From positions 40,498,875 to 40,562,874 of the forward strand of contig CM065168.1 in NCBI GenBank assembly GCA_033026295.1: DNA of 64,000 bases. The letters run 5' to 3'. The notes beneath the pieces were generated by a model that had not been told where the DNA came from, searched no databases, and saw only the letters and a list, made by a program, of their open reading frames with translations. Made by a program: the position numbers and the translations under genes. Positions 28,101 to 39,025 of the stretch are shown here, piece by piece; the first letter of the stretch is position 1, and the number at the start of each line of letters is the position of its first letter. This stretch comes from Channa striata. Its lineage: Eukaryota > Chordata > Actinopteri > Anabantiformes > Channidae.

Positions 28101-29363
28101 TTTGATTCACAGTAAGAGCGCTCAGCATAATAAATCATTCAGACATTTTGTTATTTGTTTATCATAGAATAATTTATTTTCTGTGGCCAATGACTTTAAC
28201 TTTAACTGTTTTTGGACACGGCGCTGCGTAAAAACGCACAGAATTATTTACATGCTCTGGGTTGGGGTATGCAAAGACTCACTCACTAAACTGTCCAAAT
28301 ATGAGAAATATGATAATGTTATTGACTGACTGTGCTCAGTGGACCTCGTGCGGACAGAGGAGAGCCACAAAGCCCAGCAGCGCTCAGCCAGAGATGCGCC
28401 TGTGGCGTCGATCGACTCCACACTCTCGTCTCCCTTCTGAACTGATTGATGCCTTGAATTTTGATAAGATCATGATTATTATCTGTTTCGTGGATTTGCT
28501 GTGATCTACCTATGATTCATATGACAGATCTCTTGCTAAAACTAACAATGATCTTGAAGAATAACTGACTAGACGGGCAGAAATGTAAAATTATTCCAAA
28601 CATTTTCGCACTTTGCTTCGACTGTCATCCACATCACATTTAGAGCAGCTTGTGTCCGCGGCACAGCGATTATTTACTGGGATTTGGCACCACCGTCCGG
28701 CTCAAATCAGCATTAATACAAGTTGTTCATGCGCGCAGATGCCATTAGGCATCGAGCGCGTGATTTAGAACATTTTGAGAGAGAAGCCTTTTTCATGTGC
28801 AGACAGATTCTTAATGAAAAAGCACTTTAAATATCCATGAACCTTCCCAGACTCTGACTTCTTGCTCCTTTTCCATTTTTTATTGAAATGCCTCTTTGTG
28901 AAAAAATCCTTCCCTGCCACCATCACTGCAGTTTCGACTTATATATTTTTGTCCCCAGATTTTCTTACACTCATTGGGTGATTAGTAAAGAAACACATCC
29001 ATTCAGAAGAATTATTGTATTTCTTGCAATTTAAAGCACTAAATAACTGCTGAACCTGTTCTTTCAATGCACAGCCTATATGAATGAGGGCATATTCAAA
29101 GATGTTTTAAAAGTCTGCACATGCCTCATCAGGTCACAGACGGCTCGAGTGACATGTGTGTGACAGAATTTACCCTGGAGTAGAAAAGTCATCACAGGGT
29201 CCTGGTTTTCTACAATCCAAGCTGTTTGTCGACACTAAAGTTAATAAGTTTAAGCAGTTTATCAGTTTACTTCAACGTAAAATATGAAATCTCAGAGGAA
29301 TATGCAAGTGTTTTTGTTTCATACTTTCTGTCTGATGACGGTCCTGGTGTGGATTTGCTCTCA
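28101..29363. other. Intergenic spacer between col25a1 and the SAXO-like locus
   Basis: AT-rich sequence between the divergent col25a1 (minus) and SAXO-like (plus) genes. I see no exon, RNA gene or recognisable transposon. The left edge of the duplicated block begins at about 29,364. Confidence 0.4.
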
Positions 29364-29910
29364 TTGTTGCAGTAATTTATATAAATTCTTGCTAAATCAT
29401 GTGGCACAGGCAATATTCTGACCCTCTTTGACTCATACCGTTATAGATAATTAAAAAAAAAATTACAGGTTAACAGCAAATGTTACAAATTATGCATTCA
29501 TATTGGACCTAAAGCAACACGAACCTCAAAGTCTGTACTTATGTTGATTGTACTTACATACTTCCATTTTATTATGCTTTTTCTTACACAACTACATTTT
29601 AGAAGAAAATACTGTTCCATTATTTTAAAACTTGTTATTTTGCATATTCAGATTATATACAGTATTTAATTATAATGTGTTGATAGGCAAAGTAAATGAA
29701 ATCAGTCAAACCTTTACCAGCTTTAGTGAGGTGATGTACTCTTGAAGTATCAGTAAAGTCCGTAAATGGTTCTGAAAATAGGTCCTGTTGTACATGTAAC
29801 TGTTGTGATATTTCTACTTTAACTGAAATAAACTAATAACACTACTGAAATGAAATGATTTTGATATAGTAAGACCATGTCCGTTTCTTCGACTGCCCTG
29901 TAACGTTGGG

Positions 29911-29923
29911 CGCCATCTAGTGG
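29911..29923 (-). promoter_or_regulatory. CTCF-like motif, unit A
   Basis: On the minus strand the site reads CCACTAGATGGCG, which fits the CTCF core consensus CCASYAGRKGGC at every position. The matching position in unit B (34,967-34,979) reads CCGCTAGATGGCG, with one mismatch. The call is a motif match only; a 12-base degenerate motif can occur by chance. Confidence 0.4.
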
Positions 29924-30331
29924 ACAGTGGAATCCACAATCCATAACTAAACATCTGTGTGTGTGACCGGATCCTCGTGGCTGCATCTGTTATGACTTTG
30001 GGACATGTCACATTTTCATTTCGTTTCCCGTTTGGTTTTTGCATGTGTGCAGCCTCACATCCTCTCTCCACCCCCCTTTACTTTGGACAGGACTATGAAG
30101 CGACAGATGGAGTCCTGCAACACAGACGGTGCAGAATGCGTCACCACACTCCACCTTGACCATCCAGCATCATTTAAAGACTAAAAGAAAAATCCGTAAA
30201 AAGCAACATAATCTTCTACTCGCTAATAGCACTTCATTTCATAACTACCAGCCTCTACTTCATCTAACGTTACTGCAAAGCTCGGAATCCTCTTTACGCG
30301 CCAAAAAGGCGCATCCAAGCCGCGCAGCGTC

Positions 30332-30345
30332 CTCGCCATGGCAAC
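30332..30345 (+). promoter_or_regulatory. RFX X-box-like element, SAXO-like copy A
   Basis: The sequence CTCGCC-AT-GGCAAC resembles the imperfect palindrome bound by RFX factors (GTNRCC N0-3 RGYAAC), with a perfect right half and one mismatch in the left half. It lies about 100 bp upstream of the inferred start codon (30,446) and is preserved identically at the same position in copy B. RFX X-boxes are established promoter elements of ciliary genes, which agrees with an axonemal product. Confidence 0.55.
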
Positions 30346-30445
30346 GGGCTTTCATCCAGTAATCCACTAGAGTTATTTTTAGAAACTCTCGCCGTCATTA
30401 CGACTTTACAACACACAGCAAAATGGGAAGCAGCGGCTCACAGCC

Positions 30446-32235
30446 ATGAGGTGAGGTCATCTTTGCGTCTAGGAGCGTTTTCGAGACGGAAACAATAATT
30501 ACTTATTACAGGATACATATGTCCAGTCACTGTCTGTCTTATTTTTTTAAATTCTACATTGGATTGAGTCTTTACTTTCAGGTTTCATGCTGTCATCTGC
30601 ACAGTATGTGTTCAGATTTATAGCTGCAGGGCTAAAAGCTTGTTCTATAGGTTCAGTGGGTCGTTATTAAAACATACGAATATTATAAAAGGAAACTGGC
30701 GCAAATTCACGAACCAAAAAATCTGGAAAGTTGTAGTTTTTAGTTTTAGCTCATACTTTTAAAACCGGTGTATATGAGGAGCTGTTCTTTCTTAAATACA
30801 TACATATTTAAGAAATACAACTTTCTTAAATATTCTGTCAACTGGTTATTTTTGAATAGTACAACAGATAAAATTGGTCAGGTTGGATTTGGGAGAATAT
30901 CCGACATTTATTGTGATACATCAAACTGTTTCCTGTAAAGCAGCATCACACATCTACAAACTTTAATCCAGCTTTTAAGCCTCTTATATGTTTTTTCATG
31001 CTGTTGATTGGTTTGACCTGGACTTTATTATTTAAAAGATTGTGTTGTTTTTTTGGATTTTTATTCAGTTTTTTTTATACTTTTGTTTCAGAGAAAATAG
31101 TTGGTTCTACTTTTCAAATGCATAGGTACAACAATTGTATTCCTGTCTGTGTAATAAACTTCTGTAATGTTCTATTTCAAACATGCCTTACCTCAATGTC
31201 CAGGAGATACATCAGCTACCAAAAGGGTCTGACTCAGGCCCCCATCACCACAGAGTACCAGGACAGGTTTCTCCCTCCAAAATGCTACATGACTGTCGTC
31301 TCCACCGACGTCACAGAAAAACCCTTACCATTCGCTGAAGGGGACGGGCGCTGATTTAACCACGTTCAGGTGGGTTCTGTGTCCTGAACGTCCATGATGC
31401 AATGCGGCAGAATCTTTGCCCACCTGAATGAAACATCTGCTGAATGTCACTTTGGACTGCTGCTAAATCTGGACATGAAGTTTCTCCATTTGGGCGTATG
31501 ACATGTTTTCAATTTCCGTAAAACTGAATGTATCTAACAGGCACATTTTTTACACTGCGTGTGTTTCAGGTCATTCTATGTCAAAAAGAAATGGATAAAA
31601 AACACAGCCAAAGCAGCAGAGCCATCCCTGTCACCCAAAGAACTGGCCACAAGGGTGGAGGACTACACATCAGTGTACAAACGTAAGGAGAATTAGATCA
31701 GTGAAGTCCTTGCAGAAGTCAAAGTCATTTATGCAGCCTGACACAAATCCCCGCTCGCTATGTTTTATTTACAGATGATTTCCGAGCGTGGAAAGCAATC
31801 AAACAGCAATCACACAGGAAAAGCATTAGCCCAAATGTCAACCACGGACTCGTTGTTAAAGATTGCTTGACTGAAGACGTACATCCCCCGAAAGATCCTC
31901 CTCGAGTGAAAATCAACTCTAGAGCCCGAACGTCCAGTCCACCTGCAAATCAAGACCGGTTCCTGTCCACAGCGCATGCAGACTACGTACAGCACAAGTG
32001 CCAGAGAACCAGGCCAATCCTGCCAGTGATGCAGATCGCGGCGAAAAGCAAGGAGCCGTTTCATACAATGACCACCATGAGGGCCGACTACAGAGCTTGG
32101 AACACGCTGCAATGTGTTCCTGTTGGTAAAGAAGAGACTGTCTGTAAGAAAAGCCCCATTTCACCTGCTCAGGGATGTATAAACAGCTACAGACCCACAC
32201 AGATAATCAGCTGCACAGTGTCCAGCAGGAGCTAA
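30446..32235 (+). CDS. SAXO-like Mn-repeat axonemal protein, copy A (short; exon 2 frameshifted)
   Basis: Inferred exons: 30,446-30,450 (ATGAG, donor GAG|GTGAGG), 31,204-31,369, 31,570-31,682 and 31,775-32,235. Exon 2 gives RRYISYQKG...TTEYQDRFLPPKCY and should run into DLTTFR, but a four-G run (31,340-31,343) puts it one base out of frame, so a TGA is met at 31,352. With three Gs the model would encode 247 residues. Skipping exon 2 keeps the frame and gives 192 residues. Exon 4 carries one Mn-type unit: DRFLSTAHADY followed by TTMRADYRAW. These TT-x-ADY motifs resemble SAXO/FAM154 stabilisers of axonemal microtubules, which act as microtubule inner proteins. An ATG at 31,196 is an alternative start if exon 1 is wrong. 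The gene could be functional by exon skipping, a pseudogene, or carry an assembly error. The family call is by motif only. Confidence 0.6.
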
Positions 32236-32297
32236 GGCTGCTCTGATGAGGCGGGGAGCTGGCAGACATTACCTCAAGTAGTTTCAACAATTATACC

Positions 32298-32303
32298 AAT
32301 AAA
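32298..32303 (+). terminator. Poly(A) signal, SAXO-like copy A
   Basis: AATAAA 63 bp after the copy A stop codon, with a second AATAAA at 32,311-32,316. Both lie in sequence shared with copy B. Confidence 0.6.
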
Positions 32304-32505
32304 AGCCATAAATAAAACTGACATTATGTAATGGCAGCTATTTTTACACCGGTACTCGTCAGCATTTTGAATGTTATGTAATCTGCAATGTTAAAGGATA
32401 TCGCGCACATATCTGCATTTAGTTATGTCCCAACCAGATAAACATCGGCACCAACTGTTCTCTTCAAATCCATCCATGTGAAGTCCACATCATGGATGGG
32501 GGGGG

Positions 32506-33006
32506 TTAGTCTTCTTGGAAACGGATGTGCTTATTAGCCTCCTTAGCTCGGGTGATGATGATTTTTTCTGCTTTGGATATGAGCTGAAGTGTGACAAGAA
32601 GAAAAGAACTTTATTTGTAGTCATAGCCACATGTATTATAGGTATTAGTCTGTGTCGGAAAATGATTCACATGCATAGAAGGCTGCTTCTAAAATATGGT
32701 GTTTATCATACATTCCAATTATAAAGGTGTGTTTTTAATAAATGTTAGTATATGTGACATTGTACGTGAACATTGTAAATACCACATTATATTATCATGA
32801 TTTTGCAATGAACTTGCCCAACATATTGTAACACTTTCTTGTTCACATGCTCATAAAGAATATATTGATTGCTGCGCACAATAACATGCATGTATAAATA
32901 TTTTTTTGTTTTAAAAATGCAAGTCTTACCTTCTCTGTACCTCGCTTCTTTTCTATTGGATGATTCAGCTTGACTTGGCGTTCCACCAGGATCTTCTGCC
33001 AGTACC
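32506..33006 (-). pseudogene. Truncated duplicate of larp7 exons 11-12
   Basis: Minus-strand copy of the larp7 3' end. Exon 12 (32,506-32,583) is intact, with acceptor CACTTCAG, residues [20 protein letters not shown] and a stop. Exon 11 (32,930-33,006) retains 77 of 92 bases with its donor but stops at the duplication breakpoint and has no acceptor. It lies about 7 kb downstream of the functional larp7 end on the same strand. It is almost certainly a by-product of the segmental duplication, although exon 12 could still serve as an alternative terminal exon. Confidence 0.88.
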
Positions 33007-34079
33007 TAATTCAGGATTAACAGCTTAATTATTAGAAATTGTAATCCTAAAAAAGTATTTAAAAAGTTTGTTTTGTCTTAATGCCGCAAATATGCTGTTT
33101 ATATTAAGTTCAATAACAGTTAGTTTGCTGGTAATTTAGCAATTTTTCTCTGCATCGTTGTCCCAGATTAAGAAATGTTACTAAAAGTGTCGTTTTCTAC
33201 AGTTTCTGATAAAGCTGGTGCATTAACAAATTCTGATACAGGGTGAGACACATGGTGTGGATGCTGAGCTCTATGCACACACACACACACACACACACAC
33301 AATGTGCTATGGGAAACTAAATTAATGGACTGATAAGGAGATCAATAAAATATTCTTATTCTTCTTGGTCTTCCACCACCAAATGTGGTGTCACTGAGCT
33401 GTGCGAGAAGAGCAACGCTACTGTTTTGTCAGTGATACTATATTTATCAAATGAGAGATATACTAATTATGCTTTAAAATCAGTTTTTAAGTTCCTCATG
33501 TACTAGTGCTAGCTTTTCTGTATAGACTGAAAACTCTTAGGGGTTAATTATTTTAAATCTATACTTCATGTTTTTTATTGATACATGAATACATTGTTGA
33601 TTTTTTGACCAAACTTTATTAAATTTTAGTAAATAAACACTGTATTAGTAGTAAGTATAACACTCATTTAAATGAATACCATCATTGCTTTTGATTAACA
33701 CTGATATTGTACAGTGTCAAGAATAAATGACATTGTTAGTGTTAGTTTCCTCAGTGTAAAACTTGATTAACACTTATAGTAAAAAAGAAAAAAAACTGCC
33801 GAACTGACTCTAAGGAATCAACAACACATTAAGTGTAAACTTTACCCGCTGTGAAGTGCAACCATATGTTCACTGACTCAGTGTTAAAAATAATTCTTTA
33901 AGTGTTGAATGTCCACTACTAAATTTATAGTTTATTCATGTTAATCCAGTCCATAATTCATATTCCATAGGCCTGCAGCGAGGAGTTACACGGCAGGCTG
34001 CAACATGGATGCATAAAGGCATGACACTGAGGTTGAGTGGGGGGGGGGCTTCATCCAGAGAGCAGCACGCACAGTCCAC
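33007..34079. other. Spacer between duplication unit A and the relic exon
   Basis: AT-rich DNA with a (CA)n tract at 33,276-33,301. No gene seen. It does not obviously match either duplication unit and may be inserted or diverged sequence. Confidence 0.4.
33276..33301. repeat. (CA)n microsatellite
   Basis: About 13 CA units between the duplication units. Confidence 0.95.
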
Positions 34080-34400
34080 CTGAACAAAACATCTGGTAAA
34101 TGTCACTATGGGAAATGTAGGAAACCACCAACTGTATATGAAGCTGCATTTGTTTCTCCATTTGGGTGCATGAGCTGTTTTGAACAGAATGTATCTAACA
34201 GGCACTTTTTTTTTACATTGCATGTCTTTCAGATTTTTTAATATTAAAAACAAATGTGAACACAGCCAAAGCAGCAGAGCCTTGTCTCTCACCCAGACAG
34301 CTGACTTAAAGGTCGGGCAAACGTTAGGAGAATCAGATCGGGTGAGTCCCCGCAGAAATATCAAACTAATTCACTCCCCCGACTGAAATCCACGCTCAAA
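34080..34400 (+). pseudogene. Relic exon 3 of a third SAXO-like copy
   Basis: Homologous to 31,420-31,760 of unit A: the upstream intron (TCTCCATTTGGG, GAATGTATCTAACAGGCA), an acceptor CTTTCAG, and an exon reading F-N-I-K-N-K before indels destroy the frame. The donor region GTTAGG is altered too. It ends at about 34,400 just before the left edge of unit B. This is best explained as the remainder of an additional tandem copy that was mostly deleted. Confidence 0.75.
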
Positions 34401-34966
34401 GGGACAGTGAGAGCCCTTTATGTTGCTGTAATTTATGTAAACTCTTACTAAATCATGTGGCATTTGTTCACAGTTAATATACTGAGTTGACAACCTCTAA
34501 TGAGGCCTCTGTTCTACTTGCCCAGGATTAAAACTGACACCAGGTTACAGAAAATGTTATAAATGATGCACTAATAAATGACCTAAAGCAGTGAGTGAAA
34601 AAACTGAGTACATTAATTATAAGGCTGCACTTACATATTTACATTTTATGATGCTTTATTCTTGTGTAACTACCTTTCAATGCATGCATTATTACATTAT
34701 TTTACAGCTGTACTAGATATTCCACATATTCAGATTATATACCATAATTCATTAGGGTGTATTAATAGGCAAGATCAGTCAAATCTTTAGCAGCTTTAGC
34801 AAGGTGAAGCCTTAGTAAAATCCATAACATATTCTGAAAATAGCTCCTGTTGTACCTGTAACTGATTTCTCAAATGAATAATAACACTACTGAGCTTCAG
34901 AAAAAGTGAAATTATTTTAATGTAGTTGACCATGTCTGTTTATTCGTCTTTCTTAAAAACTTTGTG

Positions 34967-34979
34967 CGCCATCTAGCGG
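34967..34979 (-). promoter_or_regulatory. CTCF-like motif, unit B (one mismatch)
   Basis: Duplicate of the unit A site, reading CCGCTAGATGGCG on the minus strand. The third consensus position is changed from A to G by what would be a CpG-type substitution, which may weaken binding. Confidence 0.3.
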
Positions 34980-35156
34980 ACAGTGGATTCAACAATCCAT
35001 AACTAAACATCTGTGTGTGTGACCGGATCCTCGTGGCTGCATCTGTTATGACTTTGACATAAGTCGCGTTTTCGTTAGTGCCGCTACTTCGTGTAACATC
35101 ACGTGCTCGGAATCCTCTTTACGCGCCAAAAAGACGCTTCAAAGCCGCGCAGCGTC

Positions 35157-35170
35157 CTCGCCATGGCAAC
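35157..35170 (+). promoter_or_regulatory. RFX X-box-like element, SAXO-like copy B
   Basis: Identical to the copy A element (CTCGCC-AT-GGCAAC), about 100 bp upstream of the inferred start at 35,271. The surrounding block is the best conserved stretch outside exons in the two units. Confidence 0.55.
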
Positions 35171-35270
35171 GGGCTTTCATCCAGTAATCCACTAGAGTTA
35201 TTTTTAGAAACTCTCGCCGTCATTACGACTTTACAACACACAGCAAAATGGGAAGCAGCGGCTCACAGCC

Positions 35271-38200
35271 ATGAGGTGAGGTCATCTTTGCGTCTGGGAG
35301 CGTTTTCGAGACGGTTTTTCTACATTAGCTACATTAACGTCTTTCGTTTCAGGTTTCATCCGGCCATCCGAACAATATGTTTTCAGATGTATGTGTTCAG
35401 TGGGTCGTTATTAAAACATACTAATATCATTAAAGGCAATTGGCGCAAATTCACAAACCAAAAAACCTGGAAAGTTGTCGTTTTTAGTTTTAGCTTATAC
35501 TTTTAAAAGCTGCATATATGAGGAGTTGTTCTTTTACAACTTTCTTAATTATTCTGTCAACTGGCTATTTTTGAATAGTACAGCAGATCAAATTGGTTCA
35601 GTTGGATTTGGGAGAATATCAGACATTTATTGTGATACATCAACTGTTTCCTGTAAAGCAGCATCACACATGGACAAACTTTTATCCGGCTTTTGAGCCT
35701 CTTTTATATTTTTTCATGCCTTTTGCTTGGTTTGACCTGGACTTCATTTTGTTACTCAAAATATTTTGTTGGATTTTACTACTTTTGTCAATTTCAGATA
35801 AAATAGTTGGTTCTACTTATCCAATGAAAACATACTAACACTTTTATTGATGTTTGTATAATAACTTCTATAATATCCTCTTTTAAACATGCCTTACCTC
35901 AATGTCCAGGAGATACATCTACATAAACTTCTCAACCACAGAAAAACCATTATAAACACTAACAAAGCAGCAAAGCGGCAGAGACATTTTGAGCAAATCG
36001 TATCTAACAGGCATATTTTTTACGTTACATGTCTTACAGATTTTATGATGTCAAAAACAAATGGATAAAAAACCCAGTCAAAGCAGCAGAGCCATCTCTG
36101 TCACCCAGACAGATGGCCTCAAGGGTGGAGGACTACGCATCAGCGTGCAAACGTAAGTGGACTTACATCAGTAAAGTCCTCACAGAAATATCAAACTAAT
36201 TTTTGCAACCTAACTCTAATCCACGCTCACTTTTATTCACAGGTGATTTCCGAGCACGGACAACAATCAAGCAACAGTCACACAGGGACAGCGACAACTC
36301 AAATTCCTACCCCGGATTAGCTGTCACAGATTGCTTGTCTCAAGACGTACATCCCCAGAAAGATTCTGCTCGAGTGAAAAACAACCCTAAATCTCAAACG
36401 TCCAATGCCCCAGCAGACCAAGACAGGTTCCTCTCCACAACACATGCGGACTACATATCGCACAAGTGCCAGCTCAGAAGGCCAATCCTGCCACCGATGC
36501 ACATCCCTGTGAAAAGCAAAGAGGCATTTCATAAAATCACCACCATGAAGGCAGACTACAGACCTTGGAACACAATGCAAGGTGTTCCTGTTGGTAAAGG
36601 AGAGACCGTCGGTAAGAAAAGCCCCATCTTACTGGCTCAGGGTTGTACGGAGAACTCAAAGCCTCATAGCCTCCATTTAAAGTCAAACAAAGCTGCAGTC
36701 TGTAATTCCAGCTCTCACATCACATTACAACCTCACCATCCTGCTGAGAACCGATTTATTTCTGAATACATACACCCCCAGAAATATTCTGCTAGAGATG
36801 AAACAAACCCTAAAGCCCAAACCTCCAGTCCACCAGCAGACCAAGACAGGTTCCTCTCCACAACACATGCAGACTACATATCGCACAAGTGCCAGCTTAC
36901 AAAGCCAATCCTGCCAGCAATGCAGATCTGTGAAAAAAGCAAGGAGCCGTTTCATACAATGACCACCATGAGGGCAGACTACAGAGCTTGGAACATGCTG
37001 CAAGGTGTTCCTGTTGGTAAAGAAGAGACAGTTTTTAAGAAAAGCCCCATCGCACCTGCTCAGGGCTATACAGCAAAGCCACGTAGCCTCCATCTAAAAA
37101 CAAACAAGGATGCAGTCTGTCAATACAACTCTCACTTCACAGACATATCTCAACATCCTGCAGAGAAACAAGCTGTTTCGGAGTTTGATAGCATTCCAAA
37201 AGTCAACGTTGTCACAGATAGCTTGTCTCAAGACATACATCCCCAGAAATATTCTGCTCGACTAGAGACCAAAACAAAAGGCCGAACGTCCAGTCCACCA
37301 GCAGATCAAGACAGGTTCCTCTCCACAACACATGCAGACTACATATCGCGGAAGTGCCAGCGCACCAAGCCAATCAAGCCAGCGATGCAGATCTCTGAAA
37401 AAAGCAAGGAGCCGTTTCATACAATGACCACCATGAGGGCAGACTACAGGGCTTGGAACATGCTGCAAGGTGTTCCTGTTGGTAAAGGAGAGACCGTCGG
37501 TAAGAAAAGCCCCATTTTATTGGCTCAGAGTTGTACAGAAAACTCAAAGCCTCATAACCTCCATCTAAAAACAGACAATGCTGCAGTCTGTAATTCCGCC
37601 TCTCACATCACAGAGAGACCTCAACATCCTGCTGAGAACCGATTTGTTTCAGGATTTGATAGCATCCCAAAAGTCAACCCCAATTTAGTTTTAACAGATA
37701 GCTTGTCTGAAGATGTCCATCCCCAGAAAGATTCTGCTCGATTGAAAATCAACTCCAAAGCCCAAACGTCCAGTCCACCAGCAGATCAAGATAGGTTCCT
37801 CTCCACAGCGCATGCAGACTACATACAGCATATGTGCCAGCGCACCAAGCCAGTCCTGCCAGCAATGCAGATCTCTGAAAAAAGCAAGGAGCCGTTTCAT
37901 ACAATGACCACCATGAGGGCAGATTACAGAGCTTGGAACATGCTCCAAGGTGTTCCTGTTGGTAAAAGAGAGACTGTCTGTAAGAAAAGCCCCATTTCAC
38001 CTGCTCAGGGCTATACAGCAAAGCCTCATAGCCTCCATCTAAAAACAAACACAGCTGCAGTCTGTAATTCCAGCTCTGACATCACAGACCAACCTCAACA
38101 TCCTGCTAAGAACCGATCTGTTTCTAGATTTGATAGCATCCCAAAAGTCAACCCCAGTTTAGTTTTAAGAGATAGCTTGTCTGAAGACGTACATCCCCAG

Positions 38201-38509
38201 AAATATTCTGCTCGTGAGGAAAGCAACCCTAAAGCCCATACGTCCAGTCCACCTGCAGACTATGACAGGTTCCTGTCCACAACACATGCAGACTACAAAT
38301 CACACCAGTGCCAGCGCACCAAGCCAATCCTGCCAGCGATGCAGATCCTTCAGAAAAGCAAGGAGCCGTTTCATTCAATGACCACCACGAGGGCCGACTA
38401 CAGGGCTTGGAACATGCTGCAAGGTGTTCCTGTCGGTAAAGGAGAGACAGTCTGTAAGAAAAGCCCCATTCTGGATTTTATTGCATCTCAAAAGTCAACC
38501 CCGGATTAG
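35271..38509 (+). CDS. SAXO-like Mn-repeat axonemal protein, copy B (five repeat units)
   Basis: Inferred exons: 35,271-35,275 (ATGAG), 36,040-36,152 and 36,243-38,509, together 794 residues. Exon 4 alone is one 2.27-kb open frame. It holds five units of 140-160 residues. Each has PPADQDRFLSTTHADY (near residues 100, 240, 396, 557 and 714), then about 40 residues later TTMRADYRAWNMLQGVPVGK, then a Ser/Lys-rich spacer. The paired TT-x-ADY motifs resemble the Mn motifs of SAXO1/SAXO2 (FAM154), which bind along the microtubule lumen in cilia and sperm flagella. The exon 2 equivalent (from 35,910) has lost about 100 bp and contains a stop, but joining exon 1 to exon 3 stays in frame (MRFYDVKNKWIKN). 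There is no signal peptide or membrane segment. The protein ends by a frameshift into TAG, and further repeat remains lie downstream. The gene is convergent with larp7. Family membership is inferred from motifs, not search. Confidence 0.65.
36330..38509 (+). repeat. Coding tandem repeat array in SAXO-like copy B
   Basis: Five direct repeats of about 420-480 bp, each beginning near a GA(C)TAGCTTGTCT-like segment (about 36,330; 36,765; 37,215; 37,694; 38,167). The core around AAAAGCAAGGAGCCGTTTCA is nearly identical in units 2-5 and in copy A, which points to recent amplification or gene conversion. The spacer between cores alternates between a TENSKPH form and a YTAKPHSLHLK form. Confidence 0.88.
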
Positions 38510-39000
38510 TTTTACAGATTGCTTTTCTGAAGACATTGTTAGAAAGATTCTGCTCGAGGGGAAAAACCCTAAAACCCCAAATGTCCAGTCCACCAGCAGA
38601 TCACAGCAGGTCCCTTTCCACAACACATATAGACTTCATACTTCTCAAGAGCCAGAGAACCAGGCCAATCCTGCCAGTAATGCAGGAGGGCCCCACTTCA
38701 CCTGCTCAGGATTGTACCTAAAACTCAAAGGCTTGTAGCCTCCATCTAAAAACTAACAAGGCTGCAGTCTGTAATTCCAGCTCTCACATCACAGACCAAA
38801 CTCAAAATCCTGCTGTGAACCGAGCAGTTTATGGATTTTATTGCATCTCTTATGAGAATAAAAAATCCAGCATGTGCTGGTCCATCTGCATGGACAGAGG
38901 AGTGACCAGGCATAAGGTGAAAAATGTTAGGAGCCACCACAGACCCACACAGATAATCAGGTGCAGTGTCCAGCAGGAGCTAAGGCTGCTCTGCTGAGGC
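38510..39000 (+). pseudogene. Decayed repeat units and old C-terminus downstream of copy B
   Basis: After the copy B stop the sequence still resembles the repeat in another frame: a VHPQK-like stretch with deletions, then the sequence for SSPPAD...LSTTH near 38,592-38,640, and a second partial spacer at 38,750-38,850. At about 38,935-38,970 the sequence for YRPTQII matches the C-terminal exon end of copy A (SYRPTQIISCTVSSRS, then stop). The ancestral coding region therefore extended to about 38,990, and the present stop truncates it. Confidence 0.75.
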
Positions 39001-39025
39001 CTCAAGTAGTTTCAACAATTATACC

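Larger units (their letters stand above)
29364..33006. repeat. Segmental tandem duplication, unit A
   Basis: This block is homologous to unit B (34,421-40,125) in the same orientation. Shared landmarks in order are: the left edge (GTAATTTAT...CTAAATCATGTGGCA), a CTCF-like site, a GACCGGATCCTCGTGGCTGC stretch (about 29,967 and 35,021), the X-box and first exon (30,332-30,450 and 35,157-35,275), the exon 2, 3 and 4 regions of the SAXO-like gene, and the last two larp7 exons. Unit A ends abruptly at about 33,006, inside larp7 exon 11, so larp7 is the donor and this copy is truncated. About 200 bp at 30,060-30,280 is present here and largely replaced by about 50 bp in unit B. The repeat array inside exon 4 is one unit long here against at least six in unit B. 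Confidence 0.85.

Noticed and set aside
33936..34364. 142-codon minus-strand frame
   Set aside because: It is antisense to the relic SAXO-like exon 3 and shows no motif of its own.
36317..38048. Several 68-122-codon minus-strand frames across SAXO-like copy B
   Set aside because: They repeat with the array and are shadows of the coding strand.
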